From assembly GCF_040115645.1 (NCBI RefSeq), contig NC_089555.1, positions 2,728,001-2,792,000 on the forward strand: DNA of 64,000 bases, written 5' to 3'. Under the pieces are notes generated by a model. It had not been told where the DNA came from. It searched no databases and saw only the letters and a program-made list of their open reading frames with translations. The DNA comes from Euwallacea fornicatus (taxonomy: Eukaryota; Arthropoda; Insecta; Coleoptera; Curculionidae). Below are positions 51,401-62,000 of the stretch, piece after piece. The position numbers were made by a program, and so were the translations under genes. Positions within the stretch are counted from its first letter, which is position 1. Every line of letters begins with the position of its first letter.

Positions 51401-52990
51401 GAATTTTTTTTCATCAGGAAATATATAACGCTTTCCCAGTATGTTTTCTCCTTCACAACGAATTCATGAGCAAAGGCGAGACGTCTCTTGCGATTGACTT
51501 CCGATAAGTATGGGGCTTTTTTCGGGCTACTCTTCCGTTGTACCCGTTTTCTTTTAATAATCTCCGAACTGCGTCAGAATGTACTTTTTTGTCACTGTTT
51601 TCTAGTAAATCAGCTGTTAATTTAGGAGCATTAGGGTTTATTTTAATTTGTTTAATAATTTTACGCTTCTCGCGCTCATCAATAAGTTTTGGGCGTCCTT
51701 TTTGGGGAATTGATTCAATCCGATCTTCTTGAACAAATCTTCTAATTATATCACCAACTGTACTTGTACTTATACTTAACAAATTGCCGATTTCTCGATA
51801 CGATCTGCCTTTAGCGTGATAAAAAATAATCAATTGTCGTATGTCAAAAGAAATATTTTTGCCTTTTCGCTTCATAATGTGAATTTTAGTGAGTAATAAG
51901 TTCGCCTTCAAACCCCTTTGCACACAACCAACAAGAAAATTGAGTCTGACGCATCTCTAATCTTTTACGATCATAAAACACTCTGTATGTAATGTTTTTC
52001 TATTATTTTTTACCTGCACTGCATCGCACCGCATTCCGTGTCCGAATATTTTTGCGATAGTAAAATTATTCCTTGTCCTTCTTTGTTCGATAGTATCTTT
52101 GTATGTAATTAAATTAAAAAGATCAAAAATGTATTTACATATACTAGAAACATTGTTGTAACCAAAGATTACGCAATAAATAATGTTAGTTAAGAATAAG
52201 TTAGGTTAAAAACCTAATACTTTCAAAAATACCATAGTGTCCGAATATTAATGCGAGTCACTGGACTCATCTTGAATCCTGCGTTGAATAACATTCCCAC
52301 AACCGAAACCCAGAACAGCTGCCCCAGGGTCAAAAGCTGAGCGTGACTCAGCCCTTACCCGAAGCAAAACAACTTTTTGCCTAATTTTTTAGGGCTTAAT
52401 TTGATCGGGCGTCTAACCTTTAGAGCCCTTAAAATTTATAATCTTGCTTAGAAAAATGTATGAATAAATAATGCTGGCGTTTGCGGCAGTTCTCAATAAA
52501 ATTTCAACCGTAAGTAAGTTTAGGGTTCAGGGGTGCGGGGACGATACATTTTTTACCTTAAAAGCTACAAATTCATTCGGAAGTTGGGTGCGAAATGGAT
52601 GGTCTGAAATAAAAGTTTTCCCACGTAAAATCCATCAAAGTCGCAAGGAGTTTGGTAAAAAATCTGTTATGCCTTGTTAGGGTCTAAAGTCACGAACACT
52701 TTTGACTTTCAACCATTTCGGGCTGTTTCAATTGCAACATTATTCATGTCGGATATAGTTTTGTTTTCGTTCATTTTTTTTAAACGTTTTTAGTGGTTAT
52801 TTATCACATTGCACCGGCACAAACTTTTCGGAAAAGTGGTCCGAGTTATGTATCCATAAGGCACTTTTTACGATCCCGTAAAGTCCTCTCGCCAGATCCA
52901 TTCGGCGATAAACGTTACTCCCAGATATTTTCCAACATCCTGGAAACTCCTTTCTGGGGCGACGAAAGTTCAGAGCGTTACATAATTTAA
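45466..52990 (+). CDS. Candidate three-exon gene for a 120-residue secreted protein or peptide precursor, unknown
   Basis: Exons 45466-45529, 48066-48167 and 52794-52990 join in phase (1, then 1) to 120 codons plus TAA. Exon 1 follows an acceptor (TTTTTTTCCAG, ends 45449) and codes MPRRKILWPPIVACLLCLSV, a clear signal peptide. Exon 2 gives an acidic stretch (CSSEERATDNGIELHEF) ending FGELELNGK at donor GTGAGT. Exon 3 follows a T-rich acceptor, codes a basic region with RSRK and DKR, and ends SSERYII. AATAAA signals at 53038 and 53058 lie within about 70 nt of the stop. No cysteines remain after the signal region. I do not recognise the family; a neuropeptide-like precursor is one possibility. 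Exons 1 and 2 are well supported. Exon 3 is less sure: the real gene might splice elsewhere. Confidence 0.45.
45889..46020. repeat. Short imperfect tandem repeat, units of about 20-25 bp
   Basis: GGACATGTAAAAAATAAAC, GGACACGTAAAAGTAAGC, GGGCACGTAAAAAATTAAC, GCACGTGCAAGCTAACC and GGGCATGTGATGACTAA follow one another from 45891. They lie next to the Tc1-like relic and may be its subterminal repeats. Confidence 0.55.
46160..46960 (-). pseudogene. Degenerate Tc1-like transposase relic
   Basis: Read on the - strand, in broken frames, the order of a Tc1-family transposase is preserved. First a helix-turn-helix-like GLREASLSFRETT, then DESRFYLYIGDG (first catalytic Asp), then KDNAR (second Asp), then PPDLSPIE (Glu), and a C-terminal block VPRRVQKCI. 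Many stops and frameshifts interrupt it. It differs from the transposase at 50848 and belongs to another, older lineage. It lies in intron 1 of the candidate gene at 45466. Confidence 0.7.
48410..49020. repeat. Tandem duplication, period about 430 bp
   Basis: GAGCCTCCTAAGTAAAGTTCGTGAAT at 48421 recurs as GAGCCTCCTAAAGGAAGTTCGTGAAT at 48851. Both are followed by GGAGACATTTTTGAAGGTGAATGA or GGAGGCATTTTTGAAGGTGAATGA, a CCGCAGTT block and TAAACTTTA...AATAATTGC. The - strand reads HSPSKMPPTGFSQFEIHEL in the second copy and HSPSKMSPTALSEPDIHEL in the first. Confidence 0.75.
48575..48840 (-). repeat. Copy of coding-like dispersed repeat inside the tandem unit
   Basis: Related to 42225-42490 and, more distantly, 39330-39465. 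On the - strand it reads SPSYTAR, YVEVNSRDYTQWEQM and then LQDS in one open frame. Its homology to 42225 extends to the CTTTGATGAA...TTCGTGAA junction. Confidence 0.65.
50595..50818 (+). repeat. Left terminal inverted repeat of the Tc1-like element
   Basis: Begins CAGTGACTCGC and ends at ATTCGGACAC. Inverted counterpart of 52038-52263 with scattered mismatches. Confidence 0.9.
50848..51923 (-). pseudogene. Tc1-like DD34E transposase, frameshifted
   Basis: The likely start is the Met at 51875 (MKRKGKNISFDIRQL). The N-terminal fragment has the helix-turn-helix YREIGNLLSISTSTVGDII, the GRPK hinge motif and a second paired-like helix domain, and runs out at 51453. Downstream in other frames are DEKKFNIFGSDG (first Asp), a GGGSITVWG block, QDNDPK (second Asp) and SPDLNTIENLWE (Glu), with 34 residues between the second Asp and Glu. 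It ends at TAA 50850-50848. Breaks lie near 51505-51515 (A run), near 51430 (extra TA) and near 51205. All catalytic residues are still visible, so inactivation looks recent. Confidence 0.9.
52038..52263 (-). repeat. Right terminal inverted repeat of the Tc1-like element
   Basis: Begins GTGTCCGAATATTTTTGCGA and ends GCGAGTCACTG. The outer and inner direct repeats mirror those on the left. Confidence 0.9.
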
Positions 52991-53037
52991 CGTATCTGCA
53001 GAACTTTAAACCTGGATATAAGATTTTTATCTGCCCT

Positions 53038-53063
53038 AATAAAACGTTTCAATTTCGAATAAA
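53038..53063 (+). terminator. Two candidate polyadenylation signals
   Basis: AATAAA at 53038-53043 and 53058-53063, 48-73 nt after the TAA at 52988-52990. The close pair supports 52794-52990 as a terminal exon. Confidence 0.45.
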
Positions 53064-56000
53064 AATGAACGAGTTTGCCCTTATTAATTTAATGCTTTCA
53101 TCTCATTAATATTAGATACATCTGCTCTAGATTTAACGATATGGCTTCGCTTTAGTGCCCGTTTCCCCTCAAATTTCCATATTTGATCTTACACGTGTTC
53201 GTCGTTTGCTGTTGATGCCTTTTCTTTCTTTGACTTTGTAATTTTATATGTCAGCGGTCTGCTCGATTAGCCCAGCCGAGTTTATAAAACTAGCGTTGAA
53301 CGCGTCCACGCATGTTTAAATCTGAATATGTGACTCATATTTGAACTTAAGTCTCATCTAAAATTCTCGAAAGTATCAACGTCTGTTCATCGAGGTTAGT
53401 AACGCACCCCAATGGATTTGGAAGTGGACGAACTCCGCCACTAATTTTAACGCATCTTTGAGGCTCTTTGTCTAAATCAAATTTTATCTGAACGAAAATC
53501 GCACTTTCACCATTGTGTCCAGAAAATGACCCAGTTCATCCTCCCAAGAGGACTGTGGCGAGGACCATTAACTAAAAAATAGTCCATGTAACAAACCAAC
53601 AGATTTTTAAATCTCGGATCGGTCGCGCAAAATACTGACCGTTCTGGGAATAAGAGAGATCCCCGCCACGCCCTCATTTCCAGGCAATACATTTCCATTT
53701 AACGTTGTGCTGGCGAGGCAAACAATAAATATATTGCGCCGCCTTTTTGCTGGCTTCTCCGTATAAAAGTTTAAAATTACACGAATTTATCTGTACGACT
53801 TACGTTGACAAATTATTATGAGACTTTATTTTTATCTGGCTCAAGTTCGGGCATGTTAAATGGGAATCCATTGACTTATAAACTGAGTTATGAGCTTTCT
53901 GCGGTGGATGGAGCTGAGGCAGTTCTTCCTGTCCTGTTTTATCAACTCAGGGCAAACTTCGGGCCTTAGCAGCATCTGTTGCAAAATCAACACGAGCCTC
54001 CAATTACCTATCTAATCATGATGGGCTCTGAATTAAACGATAATAATGGAGGGATTGGCTAGTTGTTTTCCTCGAATTCGAAGCGTAGCCTTGCATTAAA
54101 ATGGCGAATCTTGTGATAGTTCGTCATAACAATACCTCACCCGTTTATTGTATGAATTAAATGGCTACAATTGCAGCTGAAGCTTTGTCTTTCCCTTATT
54201 GTGTTGATGAGCTCTATTATTTGACAACTTGATGCTTTCAGTAACAATAAATTTAAAAGTCCAGTCTTGTGGATCAAATTCGCCGCTGATGTCCCAATTC
54301 CCCTTTGTCAACCCCGTCGGTAATTTACCCTTCCATGCATTTTCCTTGTTGGATCTAATAGAGTATCAAAACAATACGGTAGATATTGTGCAAATTCTAA
54401 TATGCTTGAAACAGTCGGCAATTCTAATCCGAACTGTGCTTCACCGACAAGCAATTATTTCAACAGGCAGGAAGCGAGAATGAATGGTTTCCTGCTGACT
54501 TTTGTTTGTAACAGCAAACAACATCCAGGTTTACCGTTCTCTGAATATTATTAATTTAACGCCTGCTTCAAAAGCGAAAATAAGTGTGTTTGAAAAGGCA
54601 AACCTTAAACCTCTAAGGTCTTATTCGGGTCACTGATAGCAGTTGCTAGAAAGTTAAGTAATTTCGGTTAATCTTCTCAAAGTAGGTTTTAACTACGCTA
54701 GGTAGCAGTCAGGGTACAGCGCCATAAAATTAAGTAGTTTTCCCCCTTTCCATAGGTCGTAAAGTTCTTTTGAGCAAAGCCAGGATCCTAGTCAAGATTA
54801 GAAACTAGGACGACTAAATTTCCATTAGATTTAAGGTGGGCGCTCTTCCTTACCTCTTGGACTAATTCAAGGGATAACATCCACTACACAATATTAGTTT
54901 TGGGGAGTTGAAGAGTTCAGGTTCAGCGTGCAAGACAGCGGACTTTCCCGACAATATGGCGAAAGGGATGTTTGAGGTGAGAAGTGGGCCGTTAATTTGA
55001 GGAACTCCAAGCGGGAGATTTTCTTAGTTATTCGGATCGGGTTAATGAGGTATGCGTCTTTACGGCCAATCTTTAACTATAAAAATTTTGCAAGTGAGTC
55101 ATAGTCGAAATGTAAAACGCAGCCAACTCAAAACTGACCGTTGCCCTATGCTTATTATGTAAACTTATCGCCAGCTATGATCCGATATCATTTTTTTTTA
55201 AGCAAAAATAATCAAAATCACTGTCATAATGGAGCCCGGCCAAAAAGCCCAAAGCTCAATTGAACGCCATTGATATTTTTGCATTGCGACCGAACCAGTA
55301 CCGTAGTTGCTTTCTGGAATTATTCCAGAAAATTACTTTTTTTTTAAGTGAATTTCGTTATTTCCTATATAATTTAATTGAATTTTTGATCAATCTGCAG
55401 TGTGTAATTTTACCGGCGCTCAACCAGCACAATTTCAAACATCTAAAACTCCATAACCCTCTCAACTACAGCTGCAGGGTGTCTCCTTTGCTTGGATGAA
55501 ATTCCAGTCACGTGACAACAAATCGCCTTCTCCCTGCCCTAAAATCTCTCTTAATGCCCCTGTTTTGATCCTCGGGTCAAATTCTTTGGCAACAGTAACG
55601 ACCTGAAGGAATCTTCTATGGCACAATTTAACGTTGAAATTTCAATTGCTCTCAACTTCTATACTGAGCGTTCAATAAAATCATTCCGCACAGGTGGTGC
55701 TGCACCGGCAAAGTTCATTCCTGCAATAACGGTGCAGGCATTAAACCTTTTCAAGAGAACAAATAGCTTAAATATTGAACTTAACATGTTTCTGATTGCT
55801 CCAGCTTCCTGAGGGGAATTCTAATGGTCCAGTTTAATTTAATATTGCAGGCAAATTCACGAAATATGATCCTCCTTCGAGGACAAGATCGATTCGGCGA
55901 TGATTGAGGAACGCATTGCGGCATTGCTAATTAACTCACCTCTAAAGAATTATTTTCAATCAGTATAGACTGTAAAAGGCATTAATTGACTGGCCCAGGT

Positions 56001-59000
56001 CCTAAATCCCTTGTAACAAAGGCAAATTAAAGTCGTATCTAAATCCAGGTTCCAGTTCTTGCTCTCACGAGGCGTCCCAGAAGCATTGTATCCTGTTTCA
56101 GGACCGTTTCCTGCAGCAATTAACAGGAATTGCGGTGAGAAGTGGCGAAGAAAGATGTGCCGGTTTGTTGTCTCTCGGAAATTGTCTTGAGCGGCATGAA
56201 TTTTCCTTAATTTATTGTTTGCTCGTTGTTCTAATTCATCCTTTGCAAAGCGGTACGGCAATTAATTAATCTCCCCCGAATGTACCCGCGTTAGATTTTA
56301 ACCTAATTGCCGATTATTTAAAAACTCATTCGCCACCATGTCGAGATAGTTTCTAATTGGCCCTTTAGCTTAACATTTAGAGAGCAGATCTCTGGCTGTC
56401 ATTCCCACGTAAACGCAGCTTAATTGGACACAGGTCCAGGGACAAGAACAGGACGACAATAAGGACGAAACCGTGTAAATCCCCGGTATGTTAGTCCCAG
56501 ACAACGAATCTGGTAACAGAAAGCTGTGTTAATTTGCTTTGAGTGTAGAGATATCTCGTTTCAATTATACAGTATTCCTGTTTGTTGCATAATGCATAAT
56601 AGTCGCAACGAGTATGGATTTGTTGGAATTTAGTGTTGATTTGGACGTTTTGTCAGGGATTGGATACGTGAGAGTGATGCTTTCCTGCTCGAGAAAAAAT
56701 GAGATAGATTCATTGACTAAAAAAAAAAACACAGGGAAATTTCTTCTTCCCTTGAAAGTCCCGAAAAGGCGTTTCGTCAAAATTTCCAGAACAAATTTTC
56801 AATCACTTCAAGCTTGATGAATAAGCGACAGTAAAATTGGAAAAATTTAAATATAGCGAACTCGCGTAAATCAGACAAAAACGAACTTCAATAGGTGCTA
56901 ATCGAGACACAAATTAGCTGATTTACTTGGCATAAACTCGAATTATCTCCCTTCTCAGCTCTCCCTTACGTGCCTAGCAACAGGCAAATTAACCTCAAAT
57001 AAACCATCTTGGCCTATTCTCAATGATTACGTTTTCCTCACCTTCCGTTTGGGAAAAACGCTGGACTCAACCGAGTTAAATCTCCAACAAAACTGAGCAT
57101 CAGTCAGTTCATAACTGTAAACACACTTCAAAAATGAACTGGCAAAAGCTGTTTTGCGGAAACTTTGCTTAAAGTTTGCAATTAAACTTTTAAAGTTTCC
57201 CGAAGTAAAACTCTCGAGAGAGTCACATGCCATTCGGCAAACATGTAGATCACTAATGAAATGAAAACCTTTGTTATTGAATAAGGAATAGGGACAAAGC
57301 CGATTTGAGCCTTAAAATAACCGGGACAGACACAGTTTAGCTTTAACGTTGGCTGCAGAATAATCCCATAAAACGACCATAAAACTCGCCAACTAGCTTG
57401 TAGTGCCAAGAATATTACCCCACTTTCGCCGTTTTAGCAAAAGTTCAAACAACGACTTTACTGTGCTGCTTTATTCAAATCAACCCCAAATTCTCTATAG
57501 AAAACGGACATTCCACGGGCCATTATCAGTTGGGATCCATGTCCATAAAATGGCGAATGTACTTCTTAAACTTGGGTCAGTTTCTGTGTTTGTCACTCGA
57601 ATTAACACCCTGGAGCCAACAGGAAACAAACAGCAGTGTGGAAGTTAACTTTCTTGTTTCTCAACCAATAAATCTGTTACTTTTCGTGCCGGAGAACTTT
57701 CAACTCTATAACTTGGTGCCGTAAAGTTGAAACTCTAAAGTGCTGCGCACTATTTATTAAATCCCTGAAAATATCTCGAAAACTGGCACAAATTAAAGCC
57801 AAATTAATACAGGACGTTTCCGTAAGCGAAAGCAAGCTGTGTACGAGTTTTATAGCCCTGGATATGGCCTCAGCTTGCAGATGGTACTGGATATAAGTGT
57901 GTTTCTATTATCCTCGGCAATTTAAAATTCGTTAGGTCTGGGTTTTTGGATCTGGCCTTAAACGCTGCATAATGACATGGACAAAATCGGCAAACATCCG
58001 ACGTTGAAATTACACAATCTTGAAAACAATAATTCCAACTTTTAGAAGTTTTGCGGCAGCATTCCAAGAAAATATTCCGTATCCCAAACTTCGCCGGAAT
58101 ATTTGAAATTCGATCGTTCTTTTGTTGCTTATTCCAGGGCATCACGTGGCGGAAAGAAATTCCGAAATGATCCCGAATCGATTGCTCCCATCGAAATGCG
58201 ACAATGTAATTTAATTTGACTCAAAGGAGTTTAATATCGGTTTCCAAGATGTTTTAATGAACTTAACTTGACAGGGTTAATTATTAATTAGCGAAATGTT
58301 AATTTCGAACAAAGAATCTCGAGTTCGGTTGTTTTCGAAGGAAATCGCTCCTGCAGCCAATTAATATCTCGCAATGTTACGTTTATGTTCCCTTAATTAA
58401 GAGCTCTAACGAGACTATGGATCTTAATTAGAGAGAGCAATTTCTTAATCAGTTCTTTAATACAAGAGTTTCTGCGTTTTTTGGCCCACTGTTATGGAGT
58501 TTTCTTATTCGAGCGTGTATCTATACGTCTGCATACCTCAAGTGGAATCGCACGGAGGTAGATGATACACCATTCGGTCAAGAAAAAATGTCAGCTCCTT
58601 AAGGCGACCCAGCTATTGTAAATAATTCTTTTACGAAACAACAAAAAACAATCCGCCTCGAGTATTCCCATGGTATCCCCATGTCGTTACCCATAGGGTG
58701 TTTAAATAATCAAGCGACTTCCCAAAGAACTTCCATAAAAATGACAAAAAAGACTTATTTATCCGACCAGGTCAAGACGAAGGGCGAGTATTTTTTGGCA
58801 CCCTTTACATCATTTCCCCTCTGAACGTTCAGCTACATACATATTTCAAGTATATACTACTGATTGAAATTACACCAAGTCCCTCGACGACAATTCAGAA
58901 GAAAATAGAACGCGGCCGTTCACCATCCCGTCAGGAAATGTCGGCTGCTAGTGGTGAGTCAGGCCAGTCCGAATCATTTCTTTATTACAAAGTTAAAAAC

Positions 59001-62000
59001 AATCCGCTTGACCGACCTGATGCACGGACCTCAATCCAACGCAAACTTTGCAGTAAAGTAAAGACGTTACTAAATAATTTAATCTCTCTCCAGGCTGTCA
59101 AGCCTGTTGGAGTATGTCTTAGAGAATAATTAATGGTTTTAGTGTCACGTTCAGTTGCCCATAAGCAGAAGTTATCGAATTGCTGAATCACCACATACAA
59201 AACTTCCCCTGCTTAAAACTCGTGGAAGAAACTGTGTACTTTAGCAAATTTCGTGTCGCTGAAATTGATTAGACTAAAAATCCGTTACATTTGTCATTTA
59301 ACTAGAATTTTAATTGTTTCGGCTGACGATTGCAAACAGGGCGGAAATCAAAATGTGCTTTTAAACCAGGCATAAAAGGCAATAAGGGCAGTTTTGTTTC
59401 GGGTCCATATTGTTTTGTGATACATAGGAGAATGAAATGAAATTTTATTATGTTCTACTAAAATTCAGTCAAAAAGAGAATTGAAAAAAACGATTAATCA
59501 CGTGTGCTCACCATTAACAGCCGTTATTATTAAAGCATCCGTAATAGGAAATAGTGCCTCCCCCGATTGCGCAGCGTAAGTGAGAGTGAACACCATTATT
59601 GTTTCAATTTAGATCTATTCTGCCTGAAGATGGAACACTCCATAGTTGAAACTTAATAAAACTTTACCTTCAGGTACGTGCAAGCTGTAATTGACGTTCC
59701 CTTTGTAGAAACTTCCAACTTAATATTGCCTTTTGCCAGTGCAGGGAAATAAAATGTAATTTTTTATTATTCCTGCTTGCACCGGGTGTCTGAATAGGGG
59801 AATATCTTAATGTTAAAGGTGAAACTTGCCAAACCTAGAAGCATGCACGAACGAACAGGCAATTAAACTTGTTGAAGCCAGTCCAAGTCGGAGTTCTATG
59901 AAAATTGCGGCCGGTTTCCATCCGATCTCGGAAGTTAGCTCCCCTGGAAATATCCGAAACTCCGAGTGAACACAAGATGGATTGCGTGGAAAATCACCAC
60001 ACTGGTCCCCTTTCGCGGTCCACAATAAATTCCTGATTGAAGCTTTTATCTGGAAGGAACTTCAGGACAAGTGTTTGCAACCTTAAATATTAAGTTTAAG
60101 CCGAGCTTTGGCCGATTCAATAAGTGGGCTCAGGTCGAATTGGATCGGGCCTGGAAAATCGTAAATTATTCTAGGAAAGTTCGCGACATGCCAGGAGATG
60201 CAGCTGAAAAGCCTGGCAAGCTAAGTTCGGCTTTAAATATGCACAACTCGATTCGGCTGTTTGTCTACTACACTCGCCTTGATGTGCAATACTGTAAATT
60301 TGAACTTTTCACGCCTTCGGCTTGCAAACGTGGTTCTTAAAATTTATTAAATTTCCGCCATGGTGGCACCAGAAACTTTCCGGAGACGGAAATGTCAAAG
60401 TTCGTTCCATATATTGCGATTTAGTTATAGCGGAAACATGTTAATGCGAAGCTAGATGTGGAAAAATTGAGGAACCGACTCTTGTCCACTCAGTTTCCTT
60501 TTAAAAAAAATTATGAAAATGCGCGGTTCTCGACATAATGGTGGAGGAAACTCGCGGCAACAACGTTCCCAATGTACCACGAGAAAGGTAAAATATAACT
60601 AACAGCCAACATTTTTTTCTGCACTACCATCATCAAAACGTCCATAAATTAATCCTCCAACCGCAATTTTGGTCTAAACATAGGCAAACTACAAGAAAAT
60701 ATTACTTACCTCACATCCGGGCTATAACGGCATTAATCTTGCTGGTTCGGGCCGGGTCGTAAAAAGCATTTTACGGTACTCCGTGTCACAATGTTAGATT
60801 AGAGTCATCTCGAGGACACAATATCAGAAAATTAAGGTTCCCGTGACTTAAGTTGTTCATCAATCATAAAGGCGCATTTAAAGCCCCGATAACGCAAATG
60901 CACAATTGATGTCTGTGTTTCGATGATAAGGCAAAAAACCGAGCACCCAAGTTTTGTTCTCATCTAAACCGGGAACTAGGGGTAAGTTGTAATAACCAGC
61001 GTGAAAGGTTGAAGGTTCGAATGAGAGGTGACACTAAAAATGTACGAGGTAGTTTACATATTTAAAGCTGCGCAAAAAGGGGGTCGAAATTGAGCCCTCC
61101 GAAGGGGCCGAAATTAATTGGGACTTTTTATAACTCAGGATATTGAGTGGGCCATTTTAGAGAAAATATACGAGCCCTGATATTTTCGAGAAAATGTATA
61201 AGCGAGAGGTTGAGGTAATTTAATTTACAATCTCGGCGTGTGTATATAAAAGCGACACGACGCGAATTTTACGATGTGATGAACATTGTTGTCACCGTTT
61301 TCGTTTTAGACCGAATTAGGGTTCATGTTGCAGTCGCTGTTATAATAATTATAATTTATGAACGCTTTTCTTGTAAAAGCGAGGGGACCGAATTATTCAA
61401 ATAAAGGCAATCAAACAACCTTTTAACACGGTGCCAAACGGCTTTATAAATCGCACATTTCCTCGACCAGATGGCTCCATAAAACCCCAAAGAAGTTAGT
61501 TACACCGCAGCTTTTGTACAATTTAAATTTCCGTTTTATGGATCTCACTAAAAATGTCCTCCACTTCCCAAATTGGGTAATTCGTTTTAAAGGGCTATTT
61601 GTTATCGCTAATAAAAGTCCTTTGCCTTAAGTCTCGGCTTTAATCATTCGGGTTTAATTACAATTTAGGTAAGTTTTCGGATAGATTTAGTGGGAGAGAA
61701 GAAAAGGGCAATTTGTGGTTTTTATTGGAAGGAACGCGAAGCTCGCGTAAGAGTTTTTAAAAGTACATGTATTTGGGGAAGTAATAATTGCGTATAAAGT
61801 TTCAATTTTCGGTATAAACAGGCTTCAGGGGATTCCAGAATATAATTTTTAAGAAAACTTTTAACGACCGTTATAGAAGTTCGAGCAATCGTTTTTTCCT
61901 CTGTTTTTTTCTTTTAACGAAGATGTTTCTCTCACTGTTTTATTGCTCTTCGAGGGTACACTTCAAATTCAATACTGGTCCAAAGTTTTTGCCATAATAC

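Larger units (their letters stand above)
50595..52263 (-). mobile_element. Tc1-like IR/DR DNA transposon, near full length, transposase broken
   Basis: 1669 bp bounded by CAGTGACTCGCATTAATATT and its inverted copy. Terminal repeats are about 225 bp, each with an outer (GCATTAATATTCGAACAC) and an inner (GCAAAAATATTCGGACAC) direct repeat, the IR/DR arrangement known in Tc1 relatives. A TA target dinucleotide precedes the left end (50593-50594), but GA follows the right end where TA is expected. The internal transposase on the - strand has three frameshifts. Confidence 0.9.
48168..52793 (+). other. Intron 2 of the candidate secreted-protein gene
   Basis: 4.6 kb between donor AAAA|GTGAGT and acceptor TTTTTAG|TG. 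It contains the 430-bp tandem duplication, a copy of the coding-like repeat and the full Tc1-like element. Confidence 0.4.

Noticed and set aside
60960..61030. GGTTCGAAT word resembling a tRNA T-loop
   Set aside because: The surrounding bases cannot form a tRNA cloverleaf.
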